DNA of 64,000 nucleotides from a bacterium (GCA_024275165.1 JAJRZQ010000012.1:209077-273076); one strand, 5' to 3'. Shown: positions 24,991-33,993, counted from the stretch's first letter. The notes: a model not told the origin generated them from the sequence alone. Numbers and translations are program-made.

Positions 24991-26949
24991 TTAGGGCAGA
25001 AAACCAGAAGGATTTTTCATCATAACCATATCGGTGAGGCCTAAGTTGGTGCCCTCAAAAGCTCCGGTCGAATCGCCGCCGAGCCAGACATTGCCGTTTG
25101 CGTCCACCCAGATTCCCCATCCCTTGTCGTCACCCGCGGTTCCAGGTTGCTTGGTCCATAACAGGGTGCCGGATCCATCGAATTTGGCGATAAACATATC
25201 TATTCCGCCATGATCCACATTGCCCGCAAAGGCGCCGGTAACATATCCCGTCAAGTAGATGCCATCCTTGGCGTCCACATACATTCCATTGGCCGTATCC
25301 GCGTTTGCGGTTCCCAGTTGCTTTGTCCAAAGTAAGGTTCCCGTGGTATCCAGCTTGAGCAGAAATATATCGCTACTCCCTAAATAGGTTTGATTGTTCA
25401 GACTTGCCCCCGTGACTCCGGTTACATAGATATTGCCCTTCTTGTCCAGATCGATTCCGTAGCCGACATCAGGTTGGGCGGTTCCGATTTGCTTGGTCCA
25501 GAGCCGGTTTCCATTGGAATCATATTTTAATACAATGATATCGCTGGAACCCTGGTTGCTGTTGGAGTGCAAATTCCCATAGGAAAACCCGGTGAGGTAT
25601 ACATTGGAATTGCTGTCGATTGCCACATCGTATATCGCGTCGCTTGCCGTGGTTCCCGTTTGGGTAACCCAAAGCCGAGTCCCGGAACTATCGTATTTAG
25701 CGAGATACAGATCCCAACCTCCAAGGTAGCTGTTTGCGGGAAACGCGCCGTAGCTGTAGCCGACTACAAAGGAGTTGCCCGCCGAATCAACGGCCAAGGC
25801 AACCCCCCGATCATCCTTATTGGTTCCTGACTGCTTTCGCCATTGCAGCGTTCCCGCAGCGTCGTATTTGGCCAAAAAATAGTCGTTGCTGCCTAAAAGT
25901 CCACCAGTACCAAAAGACCCTGCCGTGGTGCCAAAGACATAAAGATTGCCGGCAGCGTCGATTTGAATATCCCCCACTCCATCGCCCGCGGTAGTGCCTT
26001 CCTGTTTGGTCCATTGTAAAGTGCCCGCCGCGTTGTATTTGGAAATAATCACATCTTGCCCCCCCAGCGCGGTCTGCCCGTCGATAGAGCCCGAAGCGGA
26101 ACCGGCAAAATAGATGTTGCCCGCCGAGTCGCCGCTCAGCTCTCTGGTATAATCGGTGCCGGAACTGGAGTTCTGCTTGGTCCAGGAGCTGGTCAACAAG
26201 ATCGAGTCGGTCGTCGCTTCCGAAAGGTTGCCCGCGTCGTCCTGGTACCAGGCATAGAGGGGTTTGCTCCCTTCTGTAGCGCTCAAGGTAAAAACAGTCG
26301 AACCCGAATAGCTCGTGGTCGAGGTTACCTTAACCCATCCGGAGTCGGTGGAACTGGGGGCTTGCGAGGATTCGGAGATAAAATAGGCACTCACCCCGCT
26401 GTTGTCGGTCGCGCTTAGGCTCAAGGTGACGCTTGTTGAGGTGGTGGAAGTCCCGTTGGAGTTGATCGAGAGGCTGGGGTTGGTCGGCCCCGTCACATCG
26501 TTGCTTGCCGTTGTCGCAAGCGAATCGATCAAAACCTGATAATCTTGTGTGCTTTTATCCTCCGCAGAAACCCGGTAAGTGACCGAGGAGGAAAAATCAT
26601 TGACCGTCGTGCCGCTGTTCTGGGTGATCCCACTGACCGCAACGCTCGCGCCGGTAGTGGTGAAGTCCGCTACCAGAGCGCTTTTATCGGTTCCCTGGGG
26701 AACGGTGGCGGTAATTTGATTTTTTGTGATGGTTCCGACCACATCGGTGGAGAGGGCTGGATTGGCAGCGGCAGTGAAACGGAAATCGGTGATGGCCTTG
26801 TCGCTGGATTTGGCGGGGGGGCCTGTGTCGGTCGTGGTGATCTCAATGCCGGCAGGTTTTTTGTCGATTTTGCCGCAGGACGACAGAGCCCCGAGGAAGG
26901 CAAGAAAAAAAGCGATTTCCACCCCAATCATTGATCCTTTGAAACCCAT
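24991..26949 (-). CDS. Lipoprotein with seven SBBP beta-propeller repeats
   Basis: A 652-residue secreted lipoprotein. The N-terminus ends its hydrophobic stretch in LSSC (Cys25), a lipobox. Residues about 50-150 look like a cadherin/DUF5018-like sandwich (SSSVTYRVSAEDKSTQDYQV). A second Ser/Thr-rich sandwich follows to about residue 245. Seven repeats of about 57 residues then run to the end, each opening with W(T/R/V)xQ.GT and containing GN(I/L/V)Y.(T/V/A)G and DI.(I/L).K(Y/L)D..G, the SBBP pattern; seven would close one propeller. GGGAGA lies six bases before the ATG. Function is unknown; adhesion or surface binding is a guess. Confidence 0.88.
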   Translation of the reverse strand: MGFKGSMIGVEIAFFLAFLGALSSCGKIDKKPAGIEITTTDTGPPAKSSDKAITDFRFTAAANPALSTDVVGTITKNQITATVPQGTDKSALVADFTTTGASVAVSGITQNSGTTVNDFSSSVTYRVSAEDKSTQDYQVLIDSLATTASNDVTGPTNPSLSINSNGTSTTSTSVTLSLSATDNSGVSAYFISESSQAPSSTDSGWVKVTSTTSYSGSTVFTLSATEGSKPLYAWYQDDAGNLSEATTDSILLTSSWTKQNSSSGTDYTRELSGDSAGNIYFAGSASGSIDGQTALGGQDVIISKYNAAGTLQWTKQEGTTAGDGVGDIQIDAAGNLYVFGTTAGSFGTGGLLGSNDYFLAKYDAAGTLQWRKQSGTNKDDRGVALAVDSAGNSFVVGYSYGAFPANSYLGGWDLYLAKYDSSGTRLWVTQTGTTASDAIYDVAIDSNSNVYLTGFSYGNLHSNSNQGSSDIIVLKYDSNGNRLWTKQIGTAQPDVGYGIDLDKKGNIYVTGVTGASLNNQTYLGSSDIFLLKLDTTGTLLWTKQLGTANADTANGMYVDAKDGIYLTGYVTGAFAGNVDHGGIDMFIAKFDGSGTLLWTKQPGTAGDDKGWGIWVDANGNVWLGGDSTGAFEGTNLGLTDMVMMKNPSGFLP

Positions 26950-27122
26950 TGGAATCTCCCTGTTTGTTGTTGCTGAAAACGATTTTGTTTGAAAAAGGGT
27001 AGTTACAGACTATGATATCGGCAGGTGAAAACCAGAAAAATCAGGGGTAAAAATAGGGTAAAAATCGACAAAACCCTTGCTGCTGGAGGATGAAGCAAGA
27101 GAGTCACAAGCAATGGTTATGA

Positions 27123-27551
27123 ATCGGAGCGCAATATTTTGGTGGGGACAGCGGGCTGTCGGTAAGCTTTTCCAGACCCGATTTCGGCCTGGGAGGGAGG
27201 AAGTCGGGAGCTTTAAGTTTAAGTCTTGGGACTTGGCTCGCTGCCGCAGGTGAGGGCCTTGAATCTGATCTTTTGAAGGTTCCCCATCATGGTACGGCAG
27301 GGGTCGCGCCTTTAGGTTTTTTTGAGAGAGTGAAACCGAAAGCAGCCTTGATCCCCTCACCTTGGGCGCTTTGGTGTGCAAAAAGGAGTGATTTGGCAAG
27401 AAATTGGGTGAAGAAAAATAAAATTTCCTTTTATGTCAATGGTTCTTTGGGTAATGTGATCATTGACTTTCAAAACCAAAATTATACCATTACTCCTCAG
27501 TATGAGCACCTCAGATTTGTAGGTAATAAATTGGATTGGTGGACCCATTGA
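27123..27551 (+). pseudogene. Fragment of a ComEC-type metallo-beta-lactamase domain
   Basis: The frame is open from a TGA at 27120 to a stop at 27549-27551. It contains SDLLKVPHHGTAGV, then FFERVKPKAALIPSP, the C-terminal part of ComEC or competence-type MBL-fold hydrolases (usual form LKVPHHGS, then a KP.vaiis stretch). YFGGDSGLS lies upstream in the same frame where such proteins have a TGD motif. There is no start codon with a ribosome binding site, and the N-terminal metal-binding HxHxDH is missing upstream in all frames I read. I read this as a decayed remnant about 140 codons long. A small expressed protein from an internal TTG at 27273 is the alternative. Confidence 0.5.
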
Positions 27552-27706
27552 TTTATTCACAGGGCCACAGGGGGCTGTTATCGCTAAAGTTCCAAGGTAG
27601 GAAAAAAAACAGAAAAGAAAGTTCAGGCAAGCGATCTAGAAGCCCGGCGCTAAAGGCTTTTGAATATTGGCTTGGAGCCCGGTTTGGCGGCGAAGCGCCT
27701 TAAGGG
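27552..27706. other. Short gap before tRNA-Ala
   Basis: Non-coding stretch containing the 3' flank of the minus-strand tRNA. I see no T-run terminator for it. A small GGCG-CTT-CGCC hairpin lies just past the tRNA 3' end. Confidence 0.4.
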
Positions 27707-27782
27707 TGGTGGAGCCTAGCGGGGTCGAACCGCTGACCTCAACACTGCCAGTGTTGCGCTCTACCAGCTGAGCTAAGGCCCC
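27707..27782 (-). tRNA. tRNA-Ala (anticodon GGC)
   Basis: A complete 76-base cloverleaf on the minus strand. The acceptor GGGGCCT pairs with AGGCTCC (one G-U). The D-arm is GCTCAGCTGGTAGAGC, the anticodon loop CTGGCAG inside a CAACA/TGTTG stem gives GGC, the T-arm has GGTTCGACC, and the encoded CCA ends at 27707. The GGC anticodon reads GCC and GCU Ala codons. Confidence 0.98.
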
Positions 27783-28004
27783 ACATAAAGCCCAATAGAT
27801 AACGGTTGACTCTTTTTTTGTCAACCGGAAAACAATCTTTTGAGAAAGCGCTGAAAAACTCAAAGTTTTCTTTACGGAGCGGGTTAACGCCGCCAAATCA
27901 ATGAATGAAGTAAATTGTTGGTTTGCTGATCCGGATTCGTTTCCGGCTCACCAAAGATGAAAAAAGCTCAGGAATGGGGTTTTTAAGAAAAACACCGGGT
28001 AAAG
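27783..28004. other. Gap upstream of tRNA-Ala
   Basis: Apart from the tRNA promoter I see nothing supported here. A short plus-strand frame overlaps the glycosyltransferase gene and has no coding character. Confidence 0.4.
27796..27824 (-). promoter_or_regulatory. Promoter of tRNA-Ala
   Basis: On the minus strand TTGACA (27824-27819) and TATCTA (27801-27796) are 17 bases apart, and the -10 lies 14 bases before the tRNA. The -35 box is inside a perfect 8-base dyad, CGGTTGAC (27803-27810) and GTCAACCG (27820-27827). Confidence 0.7.
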
Positions 28005-28706
28005 CTAGGCATCGGCCTTATTTTTCCCCTCTTCACCGGCGGGCCCGTAGAGGCGGCGCGAACCGCTTAAGTCTTGCTGGAGAAGGTAGCGCAGTACAAT
28101 CCATTGATTTCGCCAAAAAGAAGGCCAAAACCCAATTCGTTGGTATCTACGGGAGCTAGTGCATAGGGGTAGCTTAGAATGGATTAAGGCCCCTTGTTGG
28201 CGAATCCGACGAACAAACTCAAAATCTTCCATGATTTCCATGGAGGCAAAGCCCCCTAGTTGATTAAAAAACTCCCGAGAGATAAACAATCCCTGATCCC
28301 CATAGGACAACCCCAAGTAGCGACTCCGCAAGTTGGCTCCTTTTTGGGTGAGCCAAGCGGCAAAGCCCTGTGTATCTAAAGCAAAGGCAAAGGCGCCGGC
28401 GCGCCTCGGTTGGTTTAGGATTTGTTCAATCTCTTCTTTCCATCCTTGGGGCAGGCTGGAGTCCGCATGGAGAAAGAATAACAGTTCGCCTTGGGCCTGG
28501 GCGGCTCCAAAATTAAGCTGATTCGCTCTTGGGCGAGGGGCGCGAAAGAGCCGGATTCCCGGTAAGCTTTGCAATATCCTAAAATCCTCCTCGCTACCCT
28601 CGCCCTCTACCACGATGCACTCGATATCGGGCTGTGCCGCCAACTCCTTGAGCAGGGGGAGGGGGCGGGAACCTTCATGCAACAGGGGAAGAATGACCGA
28701 GATCAT
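28005..28706 (-). CDS. Family 2 glycosyltransferase, TIGR04283 type
   Basis: A 233-residue GT-A-fold transferase. It starts with MISVILPLLHEG, carries CIVVEGEGSEED, and has the metal/nucleotide DxD-like FLHADSSLP with GD..LF and MEDFEFVRRIR in the second half. That layout and length match the rSAM/selenodomain-associated transferase 2 family (TIGR04283). The start overlaps the upstream DUF2064 gene as ATGA; the two families are commonly neighbours. Donor and acceptor are not known. The last 25 residues are polar, without a membrane anchor. Confidence 0.85.
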   Translation of the reverse strand: MISVILPLLHEGSRPLPLLKELAAQPDIECIVVEGEGSEEDFRILQSLPGIRLFRAPRPRANQLNFGAAQAQGELLFFLHADSSLPQGWKEEIEQILNQPRRAGAFAFALDTQGFAAWLTQKGANLRSRYLGLSYGDQGLFISREFFNQLGGFASMEIMEDFEFVRRIRQQGALIHSKLPLCTSSRRYQRIGFWPSFWRNQWIVLRYLLQQDLSGSRRLYGPAGEEGKNKADA

Positions 28707-29317
28707 GATAAAACCAGTTGGGGGTAAAACCTTAAATCCGGGGGTTCGTCGATGTCTCTCAAGGTGGGGAGGAGTACCGGATGAAGGTCAAGATCCTTAG
28801 CCCGCTCTAAGGTGAGTTGGCAGACCTTTGGAGTACTCCAGGGAATATCGTGAAAAAGAGAGGGCACGGGGCGGGCGAGGCCGATGAGATAATACCCGCC
28901 ATCAACGCAAGGGCCAAGGGTGAAGGGGGATTGATCCAAGGCCTGAAAGGCTTGGGATAAAATTTCAGCAGAGAGGTCTGGGATGTCGGTTCCCACCAAC
29001 ACCACTTTGTTGGCCCCCGCGGTAAAAGCTCGTTGGAATTGACTCGACATTCTTTGTCCTAAATCGCCCGCGCTTTGGGGCGTAAAGCAAAAACCCTCGC
29101 CTGCCCATAAGGCAAGCAGGCCCGGTTGTTGGCCCCCATAGGCGATTTCTAAAGCGATTGCCTCTTGCTGAGCGAGTTGCGAGGCCGCCGTAAAAACCCT
29201 CTGGGCCAAGAGTTGGTAGATTTTTAAGGCTCCTTCCGGCCCCAAGGCGGGGATCAAACGGGTTTTAACCTGACCGGCAAGGGGTTCTTTCGCAAAAATA
29301 ATGAGTTGGTGGGGCAT
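28703..29317 (-). CDS. DUF2064 / TIGR04282 nucleotidyl- or glycosyl-transferase-like protein
   Basis: A 204-residue protein of the CofC/GT-A-like fold (rSAM/selenodomain-associated transferase 1). The N-terminus IIFAKEPLAGQVKTRLIPALG is the family signature. VVLVGTDIPDLSAE contains the acidic residues that bind metal and nucleotide, and GPCVDGGYYLIGL is also characteristic. It is coupled to the TIGR04283 gene by a 4-base overlap and lies 7 bases after the chorismate-mutase-like gene. The reaction is not established for the family. Confidence 0.88.
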   Translation of the reverse strand: MPHQLIIFAKEPLAGQVKTRLIPALGPEGALKIYQLLAQRVFTAASQLAQQEAIALEIAYGGQQPGLLALWAGEGFCFTPQSAGDLGQRMSSQFQRAFTAGANKVVLVGTDIPDLSAEILSQAFQALDQSPFTLGPCVDGGYYLIGLARPVPSLFHDIPWSTPKVCQLTLERAKDLDLHPVLLPTLRDIDEPPDLRFYPQLVLS

Positions 29318-29324
29318 CCTTTGC

Positions 29325-29891
29325 CTAGCCTTGTCGGAGGGATTCCATTTTTAAAGCCTCGGTGTGAACCGCTTCAAAGAGGCTTAAGACAAAGGACCAG
29401 GGGAGGCCCCATTGATCGGCGTCTTGGCGTTTTTTGCGCATCAGCGCTTCCCACCGCGCCGGGTCTAGGGGGGGCAACCCCTGCCGGGCTTTGAGTTGGC
29501 CGATTTCGCTGACCACGGCAAAACGCTGGGCCAAGATTAAGATTAATGCCTGCTCCAGCCGCTTTAAGGGCGTGCGAAAGGCTTGCTCGGAGAGGCCTTC
29601 TAAGTCGAGAGTCAGCAGGGTTGGGTCTGGTTGCGGCCGGGTATCGTATAAAAGACGAAACAGGACCTGAACAAAGTCGAGGGTCAGGCCTTGCATTTCA
29701 GCGAAATTCGCGAGTCCCTTGATCTCTTCGATACGCTGGACGCTGGGGGTTAGAGGGCGGTTTTTGGCCGTTTTCCAAGCGAGAGCTTGTTTTAGGATCC
29801 GCAAGCGCTCGCTCAAGAGGGGTAAAAGAGCGGCATCGAGTCGATCAATGGAGGCCCGGTGGTTTTCTAAAAGTTTGCTTCCTTCATCCAT
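29325..29891 (-). CDS. Tandem chorismate-mutase-like (AroQ) protein
   Basis: About 188 residues holding two consecutive AroQ-type helical domains. Domain one (about 5-90) has HRASIDRLDAALLPLLSERL, WKTAK and QRIEEI, giving equivalents of the Arg, Arg, Lys and Arg residues of the chorismate mutase site, but Ile where the catalytic Glu52 would be. Domain two (about 100-186) repeats the pattern: FRTPLKRLEQALILILAQRF, LKARQGLPPLDPARWEAL, LFEAVHTEAL. I use the ATG at 29891, overlapping the upstream stop by 8 bases; a TTG at 29924 is possible. Activity of either half is uncertain. No other aromatic pathway gene is adjacent. Confidence 0.7.
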   Translation of the reverse strand: MDEGSKLLENHRASIDRLDAALLPLLSERLRILKQALAWKTAKNRPLTPSVQRIEEIKGLANFAEMQGLTLDFVQVLFRLLYDTRPQPDPTLLTLDLEGLSEQAFRTPLKRLEQALILILAQRFAVVSEIGQLKARQGLPPLDPARWEALMRKKRQDADQWGLPWSFVLSLFEAVHTEALKMESLRQG

Positions 29892-30291
29892 GCAGGTTCC
29901 ACTCGATTTTAGGGCAGTGATCAAAAATCAGGGGAATTCCCGCTTGTTCAATTGCTTGATTGAATTCTTCGTTCACGACACCCAATTGGCACCAAAGCAA
30001 TTTGGGTTGGAGTCGCAAGATTTCGGGGAGGAGGTCCGGCAGGCGGGTGGGATTTAAAAAGAGGTCGATCCAATCGACTTCTCCTGGAGCGAGTTCCGCT
30101 AAAGAAGCCTTGGCCCGGATTCCTAAAATCTCCCCCCCCGTGGGGTTGATGGGGGTGATTTGAAAGCCTTGTCCTTGTAAAAAGCGCCCGATTTGAAAGC
30201 TGGGGCGATCTTGGTTGGCGCTCAAGCCAACAATAGCGACTTTTTTATGGGTCTGAATAAAAGACAAGGCTTCTTTGCCTGAGAGCGTCAT
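29884..30291 (-). CDS. CoA-binding domain protein (YccU-like)
   Basis: A 135-residue Rossmann-fold protein of the CoA_binding_2 family. It has KKVAIVGLSANQDRPSFQIGRFL (split glycine motif), TPINPTGGEILG, WIDLFLNP and LLWCQLGVVNEE, all typical, then a final FDHCPKIEW. I start it at the ATG at 30291, which has GAGG in front; another ATG lies 12 bases upstream. It probably binds CoA or another nucleotide but no reaction is known. It ends within the chorismate-mutase-like gene. Confidence 0.88.
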   Translation of the reverse strand: MTLSGKEALSFIQTHKKVAIVGLSANQDRPSFQIGRFLQGQGFQITPINPTGGEILGIRAKASLAELAPGEVDWIDLFLNPTRLPDLLPEILRLQPKLLWCQLGVVNEEFNQAIEQAGIPLIFDHCPKIEWNLHG

Positions 30292-30313
30292 ACAATACCT
30301 CATGCGAGTTGAA

Positions 30314-30339
30314 AGAGCCTTTGAGTCGGTTAAGGCTCT
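30314..30339 (-). terminator. Hairpin between ptsI and the CoA-binding gene
   Basis: AGAGCCTT (30314-30321) and AAGGCTCT (30332-30339) form a perfect 8-base stem with a 10-base loop. In the minus direction it is followed by TTTC, so it is at best a weak terminator or attenuator downstream of ptsI. Confidence 0.45.
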
Positions 30340-30388
30340 GGATTAGGCAACGATTTCTGGAAGGACGGCAACGCCTTGACGGCCTTTG

Positions 30389-32119
30389 TCACTGTTCTGT
30401 ATCAGTATAGCGATTTCTGAGCTGTAAGGCAAATGACTCTGCCTCGTCTAAGGAGTGTTTATTGATGAATTGAAAGGCGATTTTTTTACAATCAATGGAG
30501 TTCACCTTGCTCAGAATCTTTTTGGTTTTTAAGATCATATTGGGACTCATGGAGAAGGTGATTTCACCGACTCCCAATAAAAACATTTGCATAATCGGGT
30601 CTGAAGCCAGTTCCCCGCAGATGGATAAGGGCTTGTTGCGGCGATTGGCTTGGGTAACGATCTGCATGAGCATCTTCAGCACGGCGGGATGGTAGGGACT
30701 AAAGAGATCGGTGACATGCTCGTTGAGACGGTCCACCGCCAGAGCATACTGAATCAAGTCATTGGTGCCAATGGAAAGAAAATCACAGACATCCAACAAT
30801 TCATCAATCAAAAATACCATGGCCGGGGTTTCGACCATGCAACCTAAGGGGATATCCACCTGAGTCAGACCTAAGGCCCTTTTTTCTTCTTCGATCAACT
30901 CTTTGGTGCGGGTGATTTCTTCGATTCTCGTCACCATGGGCAACATGATGCGAATGCGTCCTTGCTGAGCCACCTGAATCAAGGCACGGAGTTGCACCCG
31001 AAAGAACTTTTCTTCTTGCAGGCAGATGCGGATTGCTCTTAAGCCCAAAGCGGGGTTCGATTCTTTTTCCAGGTCCTTAAAGAGGCCATAGCTTTTATCC
31101 GCGCCGATATCCCAGGTGCGAATCGTGACGGGACTACAGTCGGTTTCTTGTAAAATCTTAGAAAAAAGGCGCATTTGCTCTTCTTCATCGGGCAGGCGGT
31201 CTTTTAAAAAAAAGAGAAACTCGGTACGCACTAAGCCGATGGAGGGAATCTTTAATTTTTGGATCAAGGAGAGTTCTTCCAAAAAATCCAAATTCGCCGC
31301 CAAGTCAACTAAAGGATCATCAGCGAGACGGCAATCCACATTGATCAGTTTATCCAACTCGTTTTGGTAAAAACTAAACCGCTCTTGCTTGTTTAGTTTT
31401 TCTTCGATCATCTCTTCGGAAGGTTGATCAATGACTTCTCCGGCATTGCCGTCTAAAATGAGGATGTTATCATCTAAGATGCGCTGGGTTGCCGCCTGCA
31501 CCCCCACCACCGCGGGGATATTCATCGCCCGCGCGAGAATGGAGGAATGGCTGGTAGTGCCTCCCAATTCGGTGACAATGCCTAAGATATTTTCTTTATT
31601 TAAATGAAAGGCGTCCGCGGGGCTCAAGTCATGGCAAACTAAGATGACCGGATCTTTCAAGCGGGAAAGGTCTAAAAACTTGTTTTGCTGTAGGTTTTTC
31701 ATCAAGCGTTCGCCCAATTGACGAATGTCGTCGAAGCGAGCGCGGATATAAGGGTCGGGCAGGGCCTTAAATTTTTGTTCCAGGTTGGCAATCACCCGAA
31801 TCAAGGCCCATTCGGCATTGATCTTGTTGTGGGTGATTTTGCCTTGAATCGCGGGGATAAACTGCTTGTCTTTTAAAAAGAGCCGATAGCCGGCAAAGAT
31901 TCCCTGAAACTCCTCGGAGAGGTCATGGGATTGGGTTTCCAGCTCTTTTAATTGAGCCTCGGTGAGTTGTAACGCCTGATCGAGCCGCTCTAACTCTTGA
32001 GGGATGTCTTGGTCATCCGAAAGCTCAATGCGGGGGTAATTGACAAAGGCGGAATGGATTTTTAAGGCCTTGCCAATGGATACCCCTTCAGATACTCCAA
32101 GACCATGGTAGGTTTGCAT
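30389..32119 (-). CDS. ptsI: PTS enzyme I (phosphoenolpyruvate-protein phosphotransferase)
   Basis: A 576-residue enzyme I, which transfers phosphate from PEP to HPr. The phosphorylated histidine is His191 in GGTTSHSSILARAMNIPAVV. The C-terminal barrel has GLVRTEFLFF, RTWDIGADK, ALGLRAIR, MLPMVTR and SICGELASDP with the catalytic Cys. Length is standard with no GAF or fused HPr domain. No HPr or enzyme II gene is near; it lies 35 bases downstream of ilvD, so it may have a regulatory role here. Starts at ATG. Confidence 0.96.
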   Translation of the reverse strand: MQTYHGLGVSEGVSIGKALKIHSAFVNYPRIELSDDQDIPQELERLDQALQLTEAQLKELETQSHDLSEEFQGIFAGYRLFLKDKQFIPAIQGKITHNKINAEWALIRVIANLEQKFKALPDPYIRARFDDIRQLGERLMKNLQQNKFLDLSRLKDPVILVCHDLSPADAFHLNKENILGIVTELGGTTSHSSILARAMNIPAVVGVQAATQRILDDNILILDGNAGEVIDQPSEEMIEEKLNKQERFSFYQNELDKLINVDCRLADDPLVDLAANLDFLEELSLIQKLKIPSIGLVRTEFLFFLKDRLPDEEEQMRLFSKILQETDCSPVTIRTWDIGADKSYGLFKDLEKESNPALGLRAIRICLQEEKFFRVQLRALIQVAQQGRIRIMLPMVTRIEEITRTKELIEEEKRALGLTQVDIPLGCMVETPAMVFLIDELLDVCDFLSIGTNDLIQYALAVDRLNEHVTDLFSPYHPAVLKMLMQIVTQANRRNKPLSICGELASDPIMQMFLLGVGEITFSMSPNMILKTKKILSKVNSIDCKKIAFQFINKHSLDEAESFALQLRNRYTDTEQ

Positions 32120-32154
32120 GCTGTAAGCTTCCTGAAATTAAGCCCCGGGTTGGC

Positions 32155-33993
32155 CTATTTTTTTCGCAACTGGGTCAAATCCCGCACCGCGCCCTTAGCC
32201 GCGGAGGTTACCATCAAGGAGTAGGCCTGTAGGGCCACGGAAAGAGGTCGATCTCGTTCGGGTCGAAAGGCCTTTTCTCCCTTGCTTTGCATGATTTCCC
32301 GACGCTTTTTCAGGGTCTCGGGAGCAACGACAAGATGAATCGAGCGTAGAGGAATATCGATAGTCACTAGATCCCCCTCTTCGACCAAACCGATTTCCCC
32401 CCCCTCGGCCGCTTCGGGCGAAACATGACCAATGGAGAGGCCGCTGGTTCCGCCGGAAAAACGCCCGTCTGTGATTAAGGCGCAATCCGAACCCAATCCC
32501 TTGGATTTTAAAAAGCTGGTGGGATAGAGCATTTCTTGCATCCCCGGCCCGCCCTTCGGCCCTTCGTAGATAATAAAAACGACATCTCCCTTGACAATTT
32601 GATCGGCTAAAATGGCTTGACAGGCATCGTCTTGGGAGTGAAATACCCTCGCGCGACCGGTAAACTTCCAATTGCTTGGATCCACGCCCGCGGTCTTGAC
32701 CACGCAGCCCTCTTGGGCGATATTGCCGTAGAGTACGCAAAGCCCACCCTCTTGCGCATAGGCGTGAGCCCTGTCGCGGATGCAGCCTTGTTCGCGGTCG
32801 AGGTCTTGACTCTCCCACTTGGCGTTTTGGCTAAAGGCCTTGATGTTGAAAAAGCCACCTGGCCCCGCGGAAAAAAGGTCGAGGGCCTTTTGGTTGTCGC
32901 TGCGCTTTAGGTTAAAGGCGGCAATCTGCTCGGCTAAAGTCAGGCCCGATACGGTGGGGGAAGAGCCGTCAAGCTTTCCTGCCTTGAAGAGTTCGCCTAA
33001 AATCGCCATGATGCCGCCTGCGCGGTGTACATCTTCGATATGGTAGGAACTCGAAGGGGCCACCTTGCAAAGAGTGGGCACCTGCCGACTCAGTTCGTCC
33101 ATATCTTTCATGCTGTAGTTGATCTTGGCTTCATGGGCAATGGCTAAGAGGTGCAATACGGTGTTGGTCGAGCCGCCCATGGCAATATCTAAAGCCATGG
33201 CGTTTTCAAAGGCCTTGCGATTGGCGATGTTGCGGGGCAGAACTTGATCTGAAGCGGAAAAATAATACTGCTTTGCCATCTCTACAATGCGCTTTGCCGC
33301 TTCTTCAAAGAGTAGCCAGCGCCGTTGGTGGGTGGCCACCAGAGTTCCATTGCCCGGTAGAGCGAGGCCTAAGGCCTCAGCGAGACAATTCATCGAGTTG
33401 GCCGTAAAGAGGCCCGAGCAGCTACCACAGGTAGGGCAGGCATTGCGCTCGATTTCGTTCAATTGACTTTCGGAGACACTTCGATCCCCCCCGGCGATCA
33501 TGGGATCAATCAAATCCAGTTTGACTCCTTGGCTCAATCCGGCTTCCATCGGCCCCCCGGAGACAAAAATGGTCGGGATGTTGAGGCGCATGGCGGCCAT
33601 CATCATGCCGGGGGTGATTTTATCGCAGTTGGAGATACAAATCATGGCATCGGCGCAATGAGCGTTGACCATGTATTCCACCGAATCGGCAATCAAGTCG
33701 CGACTCGGTAGGCTGTACAGCATTCCGGCATGCCCCATGGCAATGCCGTCGTCAATGGCAATGGTGTTGAACTCCACCCCAAAACCGCCGGCTTGGTCGA
33801 TGACCTCTTTGACCTGCTGCCCTACATCTTTTAAGTGGACATGCCCCGGCACAAACTGGGTAAAGCTGTTGACGATCGCGATGATGGGCTTGCCGAAATC
33901 TTGGTCTTTCATTCCCGTAGCGCGCCATAAAGAGCGGGCCCCGGCCATGGTTCGCCCTTCGGTGGAAGTGGCGCTTCTGAGTTTTCCCTTCAT
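32155..33993 (-). CDS. ilvD: Dihydroxy-acid dehydratase
   Basis: A 612-residue IlvD/Edd-family dehydratase for the next-to-last step of valine and isoleucine synthesis. Iron-sulfur cysteines are visible in [11 protein letters not shown] and [40 protein letters not shown] marks the C-terminal domain. Length and motifs fit IlvD rather than Edd ([20 protein letters not shown] at the start). It overlaps the upstream 582-residue gene as ATGA. ptsI follows at 35 bases. Confidence 0.96.
   Translation of the reverse strand: MKGKLRSATSTEGRTMAGARSLWRATGMKDQDFGKPIIAIVNSFTQFVPGHVHLKDVGQQVKEVIDQAGGFGVEFNTIAIDDGIAMGHAGMLYSLPSRDLIADSVEYMVNAHCADAMICISNCDKITPGMMMAAMRLNIPTIFVSGGPMEAGLSQGVKLDLIDPMIAGGDRSVSESQLNEIERNACPTCGSCSGLFTANSMNCLAEALGLALPGNGTLVATHQRRWLLFEEAAKRIVEMAKQYYFSASDQVLPRNIANRKAFENAMALDIAMGGSTNTVLHLLAIAHEAKINYSMKDMDELSRQVPTLCKVAPSSSYHIEDVHRAGGIMAILGELFKAGKLDGSSPTVSGLTLAEQIAAFNLKRSDNQKALDLFSAGPGGFFNIKAFSQNAKWESQDLDREQGCIRDRAHAYAQEGGLCVLYGNIAQEGCVVKTAGVDPSNWKFTGRARVFHSQDDACQAILADQIVKGDVVFIIYEGPKGGPGMQEMLYPTSFLKSKGLGSDCALITDGRFSGGTSGLSIGHVSPEAAEGGEIGLVEEGDLVTIDIPLRSIHLVVAPETLKKRREIMQSKGEKAFRPERDRPLSVALQAYSLMVTSAAKGAVRDLTQLRKK

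Noticed and set aside
27120-27122. TGA before the MBL fragment as a selenocysteine codon
   Set aside because: SelA is encoded nearby, but no SECIS-like hairpin follows and MBL-fold proteins of this type are not known selenoproteins.
27636-27896. Minus-strand frame across the tRNA
   Set aside because: It is the tRNA gene read as protein.
27923-28159. Plus-strand 78-codon frame
   Set aside because: Lies mostly antisense to the glycosyltransferase, very Arg-rich, no homology seen.
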